From Spirochaetota bacterium (GTDB taxonomy: Bacteria; Spirochaetota; Spirochaetia; Treponematales; Rectinemataceae), in assembly GCA_022711355.1 (NCBI GenBank), contig JAKLFE010000046.1:1-35294 (forward strand): a DNA stretch of 35,294 nucleotides, in the 5' to 3' direction. This document shows positions 32,988 to 35,294 of the stretch, piece after piece. The position numbers were made by a program, and so were the translations under genes. Every line of letters starts with the position of its first letter. Within the stretch, counting starts at the first letter, position 1. Below the pieces are notes generated by a model that was given only the letters and a program-made list of their open reading frames with translations, was not told the DNA's origin and did no database searches.

Positions 32988-33020
32988 TTTCAAAAGATCG
33001 TTTTATATTTTGAAACGTTT
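32988..33020. promoter_or_regulatory. AT-rich palindromic tract upstream of buk
   Basis: Inverted repeat TTTCAAAA (32988-32995) / TTTTGAAA (33008-33015) with a 12-base spacer, adjoining the palindrome AAACGTTT (33013-33020). It lies about 50-80 bases before the predicted buk start. The same AAACGTTT core occurs in lacI operator site 2. In otherwise very GC-rich DNA this is a likely regulator site or UP-like element. Confidence 0.5.
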
Positions 33021-33185
33021 ATTGACACCGTACGAAGGACACTGCTGTAGTGACGCGCAGAAACAGGGGCTTCGGCAGCGACCGCCACAGCGACCGCAGC
33101 TTCTGTTTCATCGGGCGCGACGAGGAGCTGGCGAGGATCGGGGAGAAGCCGTCCATTCGGGGGCCGGCCGGGGCTCAGGCGCTTT

Positions 33186-35120
33186 TCATCGGCCCCGGGG
33201 CTTGGCGGCGCAGAGGACCTTGGTCATGTACAGCTGGATGTAGAGCTCGAGGGCCTGGTGGTTCTTGATCCGCATGAGGGCGGGCGAGTCGGCTAGGGTC
33301 GCGGCGAGGTTCCTGACCCGCTCGACGGTGAAGGTCGAGCCCCGCATGGTCCTCAGGATGCCGCGGAGGTAGTCGCGCACGAGGCTCTGCACGTCCTCGG
33401 TGAGGTCGCGCTTGGATTGGGGAGTGATCTGGGTGTTCCAGCGCCCCTCGAGGTCGACGAGGTACTCCTCGAGGCTGTAGCCCGAGGGCGTCAGGCTCTT
33501 GGCGACCGCGGCAGCCGCCGCCGCGAACTCCGCGCGCCGCGCCGCGGCCGCCGGGACCTGGGGGGCGGGAGCGGCCTCGGCCTCGTCGCGGGCCGCGGCC
33601 TTGCGGGGCCGCTCCCGGCGCAGGAAAGCCCCCTGAGAGAAGCGGCGGAAAAGCCGGGCGAGGCCGCGGAGGATGGGCACCGAGTACCAGAAGGGCAGGA
33701 GCATCCGCGCGTCCACGAGGAGGGTCTTGCGCTGGAGGTCGAGGAGCTCGTCGATCGGGGCCACGTCCCCCTTGTAGAAGAGGCGGTCGAGCTCGGCGGG
33801 GGCCTCGCCCCGCTCCCGGGCCTCCTCGTGGACGAGGGGGAGGAGGCGGTCGTGGAGGAGGGAGGCGAGGATGGGGAAGCGGGCCTCGACCTGGGAGAGG
33901 AGCTCCTGCCGGAAGGCCTCGTCCGTCTCCATGGCCTCGCTGGCGCGGTAGTCTTCGAGGAGGAGGCGCCAGGCCTCGAGTATGCGCGCGCGCAGCTCGG
34001 CCCGGGCCTCGGAGGCCTGGCGCAGGGCCAGGAGGAGGAGGCGGTCCTTGGCGACGAAGGCCCGCCGGCCGCCTGAGGCGACGACGAGGACCTCGGGGAG
34101 GCGGTCGGCCTCGGCCTTGACGCAGCGCTCCCGGAGCCGGGTCTCGATATCCTCGCGCCCGACGACGCCGAGGAGGGGCAGGCCCTTCGCGTCCTTGAAG
34201 GCGACGATATCGTCGATGCTGTAGTAGTACGGCGGCTTGCGGAGCCCCGCGTCGAGGCACTTGAGGGCGGCCTCGAGGTCGACGAGGCGCTGGGCCTTGC
34301 CGCGGTAATAGTTGGCGTAGAACTCGCACAGCAGCGCCGCCTGGTCGATGGCCCAGTCCTCGACCGCCTTGTCCGTCTTCTTGTCGAGATCCTTCTTGAC
34401 CGCGCTGACGAGGTAGGCCCAGAAGGAGAAGGTAAACTCCGTGGCCGCGCCCTTGATGGCGGCTATGGCCTCGGTCGGCTTGGTCATCACCGCCCCGAGG
34501 GCGTCCTTGAGCTGCCCCTCCTTGCCCGTGAAGGCCACGAGGAGCTTGTTTTGCATGAAATCCTTGTTCCCGCCCTTGCGGAGGTACTGGCGGATCTTGA
34601 GGACGGCGTGCTCGAGGAGCTTATCGGGCACGAAGGAGGAAGGCACGACCAGGGGCCGCACCCCGTTCGCGAAGACGATCCTGTAGAGGGGAACGGTCGG
34701 CGGAGCCGCCGGCTCCGATGCCGAAGCCAGGTCGGTGTCCAGGTTAAGGGACTGGATCCACTCGCCCGGGACGACCAGCTTGAGGGCATCCTCGTCGGGG
34801 AAGGGGATGTCGGGATTCTCCTCCATGCGCTGGTATTCCTGGAGGAAGGCATCGGCGTAGCGCTCCGGAAGGGTGATGGAGCGTATCTCGTTGCCCGCCA
34901 TGGCGAGTGAGATCTTTTTGTCCTTGGCCAGGAGGAAGAGGCGAGGCACGAGGACCAGGTCGGGATTGAGGCAAAGGTCCCGGAAGACCGGGATGGACTG
35001 GTCCGCGAGCTTGGCCTGGCGCTGGACCGCCTCGGCGAAGGCCTTATACTCGAGCTCATTCAGGTTATTGCGCCTCGCGAAGGAGCGGAGGAGCTGGTAA
35101 GCGTCGATATCGCGTGCCAT
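33186..35120 (-). CDS. Uncharacterised 644-residue cytosolic protein
   Basis: I do not recognise a domain. There is no signal peptide or clear membrane helix; FTFSFWAYL and LPFWYSVPI are short hydrophobic patches. The sequence is largely helical, with a charged region at about 395-470, a Lys/Arg/Ala/Pro-rich low-complexity linker at about 525-570 (RRERPRKAAARDEAEAAPAPQVPAAAARR) and a conserved-looking C-terminal helical domain (EEYLVDLEGRWNTQITPQSKRDLTEDVQSLVRDYL). The open frame reaches 35246 through a hairpin and a promoter; ATG 35120 (MARDIDAYQLLRSF) lies 7 bases after a -10 box and is preferred. It is monocistronic as far as visible. It may be lineage-specific. Confidence 0.75.
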   Translation of the reverse strand: MARDIDAYQLLRSFARRNNLNELEYKAFAEAVQRQAKLADQSIPVFRDLCLNPDLVLVPRLFLLAKDKKISLAMAGNEIRSITLPERYADAFLQEYQRMEENPDIPFPDEDALKLVVPGEWIQSLNLDTDLASASEPAAPPTVPLYRIVFANGVRPLVVPSSFVPDKLLEHAVLKIRQYLRKGGNKDFMQNKLLVAFTGKEGQLKDALGAVMTKPTEAIAAIKGAATEFTFSFWAYLVSAVKKDLDKKTDKAVEDWAIDQAALLCEFYANYYRGKAQRLVDLEAALKCLDAGLRKPPYYYSIDDIVAFKDAKGLPLLGVVGREDIETRLRERCVKAEADRLPEVLVVASGGRRAFVAKDRLLLLALRQASEARAELRARILEAWRLLLEDYRASEAMETDEAFRQELLSQVEARFPILASLLHDRLLPLVHEEARERGEAPAELDRLFYKGDVAPIDELLDLQRKTLLVDARMLLPFWYSVPILRGLARLFRRFSQGAFLRRERPRKAAARDEAEAAPAPQVPAAAARRAEFAAAAAAVAKSLTPSGYSLEEYLVDLEGRWNTQITPQSKRDLTEDVQSLVRDYLRGILRTMRGSTFTVERVRNLAATLADSPALMRIKNHQALELYIQLYMTKVLCAAKPRGR

Positions 35121-35127
35121 CGGACCT

Positions 35128-35157
35128 ATCGTAGCTGAACGCAGGCCTTTATCGCAA
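35128..35157 (-). promoter_or_regulatory. Promoter of the uncharacterised gene
   Basis: Minus strand TTGCGA (35152-35157), 18-base spacer, TACGAT (35128-35133). The -10 box ends 7 bases before ATG 35120, so the transcript would start at or next to the start codon. Confidence 0.6.
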
Positions 35158-35167
35158 GCCGAAATAT

Positions 35168-35186
35168 GTGCATCCAAGATTGTTGG
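35168..35186 (-). promoter_or_regulatory. Conserved 19-bp upstream promoter element, copy 2
   Basis: Minus strand CCAACAATCTTGGATGCAC, ending 10 bases before the -35 box of the uncharacterised gene. It differs from the copy at 27967-27985 in one base. This copy contains the inverted repeat CCAA-N5-TTGG. Confidence 0.55.
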
Positions 35187-35201
35187 CGTTTGAGCGATGA
35201 A

Positions 35202-35235
35202 CGAGAGGGAGACCTTCCCCAAGGTCTCCCTCTCG
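35202..35235 (-). terminator. Strong hairpin, probable terminator of a gene beyond the right edge
   Basis: Perfect 15-bp stem (35202-35216 with 35221-35235) and a 4-base loop (GGGG on the minus strand). The T-rich tract is weak (TTCATC), so the terminator reading is tentative. Sequence from 35236 to the edge shows nothing assignable. Confidence 0.5.
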
Positions 35236-35294
35236 CGCTCGCCCATCCAAGGGCCGTCCCGGTCAGCCGCGGCCGTATCCCCTAGGCCGCCACG

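Noticed and set aside
33019..33156. Minus-strand 45-residue basic frame after the 644-residue gene
   Set aside because: No ribosome-binding site before the ATG; the sequence includes a 10-bp direct repeat (CAGCGACCGC at 33076 and 33088) and runs into an AT-rich promoter tract.
33050..33268. Plus-strand 72-codon frame behind TTGACA (33022) and TGTAGT (33046)
   Set aside because: The start would lie inside the -10 box, it has no ribosome-binding site, its composition is that of GC-rich noise, and its end is antisense to the 644-residue gene.
35121..35246. N-terminal extension of the 644-residue protein to ATG 35246
   Set aside because: The extension would be coded by a 15-bp hairpin, the 19-bp element and the promoter; these look non-coding and the codon use is unlike the rest.

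Overview
High-GC bacterial DNA with very high coding density. Gene families, non-lipidated secreted proteins and a C-terminal beta-barrel candidate fit a diderm anaerobe. The best guess is a high-GC member of Spirochaetota; this rests on the branched-chain fermentation operon, PEGA and LysM/M23 envelope genes and general gene content. No rRNA, tRNA or CRISPR array was seen, so placement stays tentative.

Layout. (1) 1-5836, minus strand: ptsI - der - merR-like - M18 aminopeptidase - nitroreductase (cut by the window edge), tightly packed behind one promoter that lies almost on the ptsI start codon. (2) 5900-10463, minus: a ParA/MinD-like ATPase, a GH3 glycosidase and a secreted vWA protein form one unit; a LysM/M23 peptidoglycan hydrolase has its own promoter. 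(3) 10526-16072, plus: PEGA/beta-barrel envelope protein - DUF362/ferredoxin - class I fumarase - MFS permease, with overlapping or nearly touching genes. (4) 16069-18656, minus: Nudix hydrolase, CAP-domain protein and an FGE-sulfatase-like lipoprotein; the Nudix and MFS stop codons share one CTAG. (5) 18836-19183, plus: a small PAS protein behind a hairpin-rich promoter region. (6) 19228-27957, minus: a LacI-regulated cassette, lacI - GATase1-like - SBP - permease - permease - ATPase - ATPase - M24 peptidase, with a strong promoter and two overlapping palindromic operators. (7) 28021-32972, minus: buk - ptb - four-subunit 2-oxoacid:ferredoxin oxidoreductase, ending in a rho-independent terminator. 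This fits ATP formation from branched-chain 2-oxoacids. (8) 33186-35120, minus: a 644-residue protein of unknown function.

The most unusual non-coding signals are: a 19-bp element repeated 9-10 bp upstream of the -35 boxes of the lacI and unknown-gene promoters; a second copy of the oxidoreductase gamma-subunit gene's 3' end placed beyond a hairpin cluster; and several promoters whose -10 box lies 7-9 bp from the start codon, suggesting leaderless mRNAs. The der product carries an unusual histone-H1-like basic tail.
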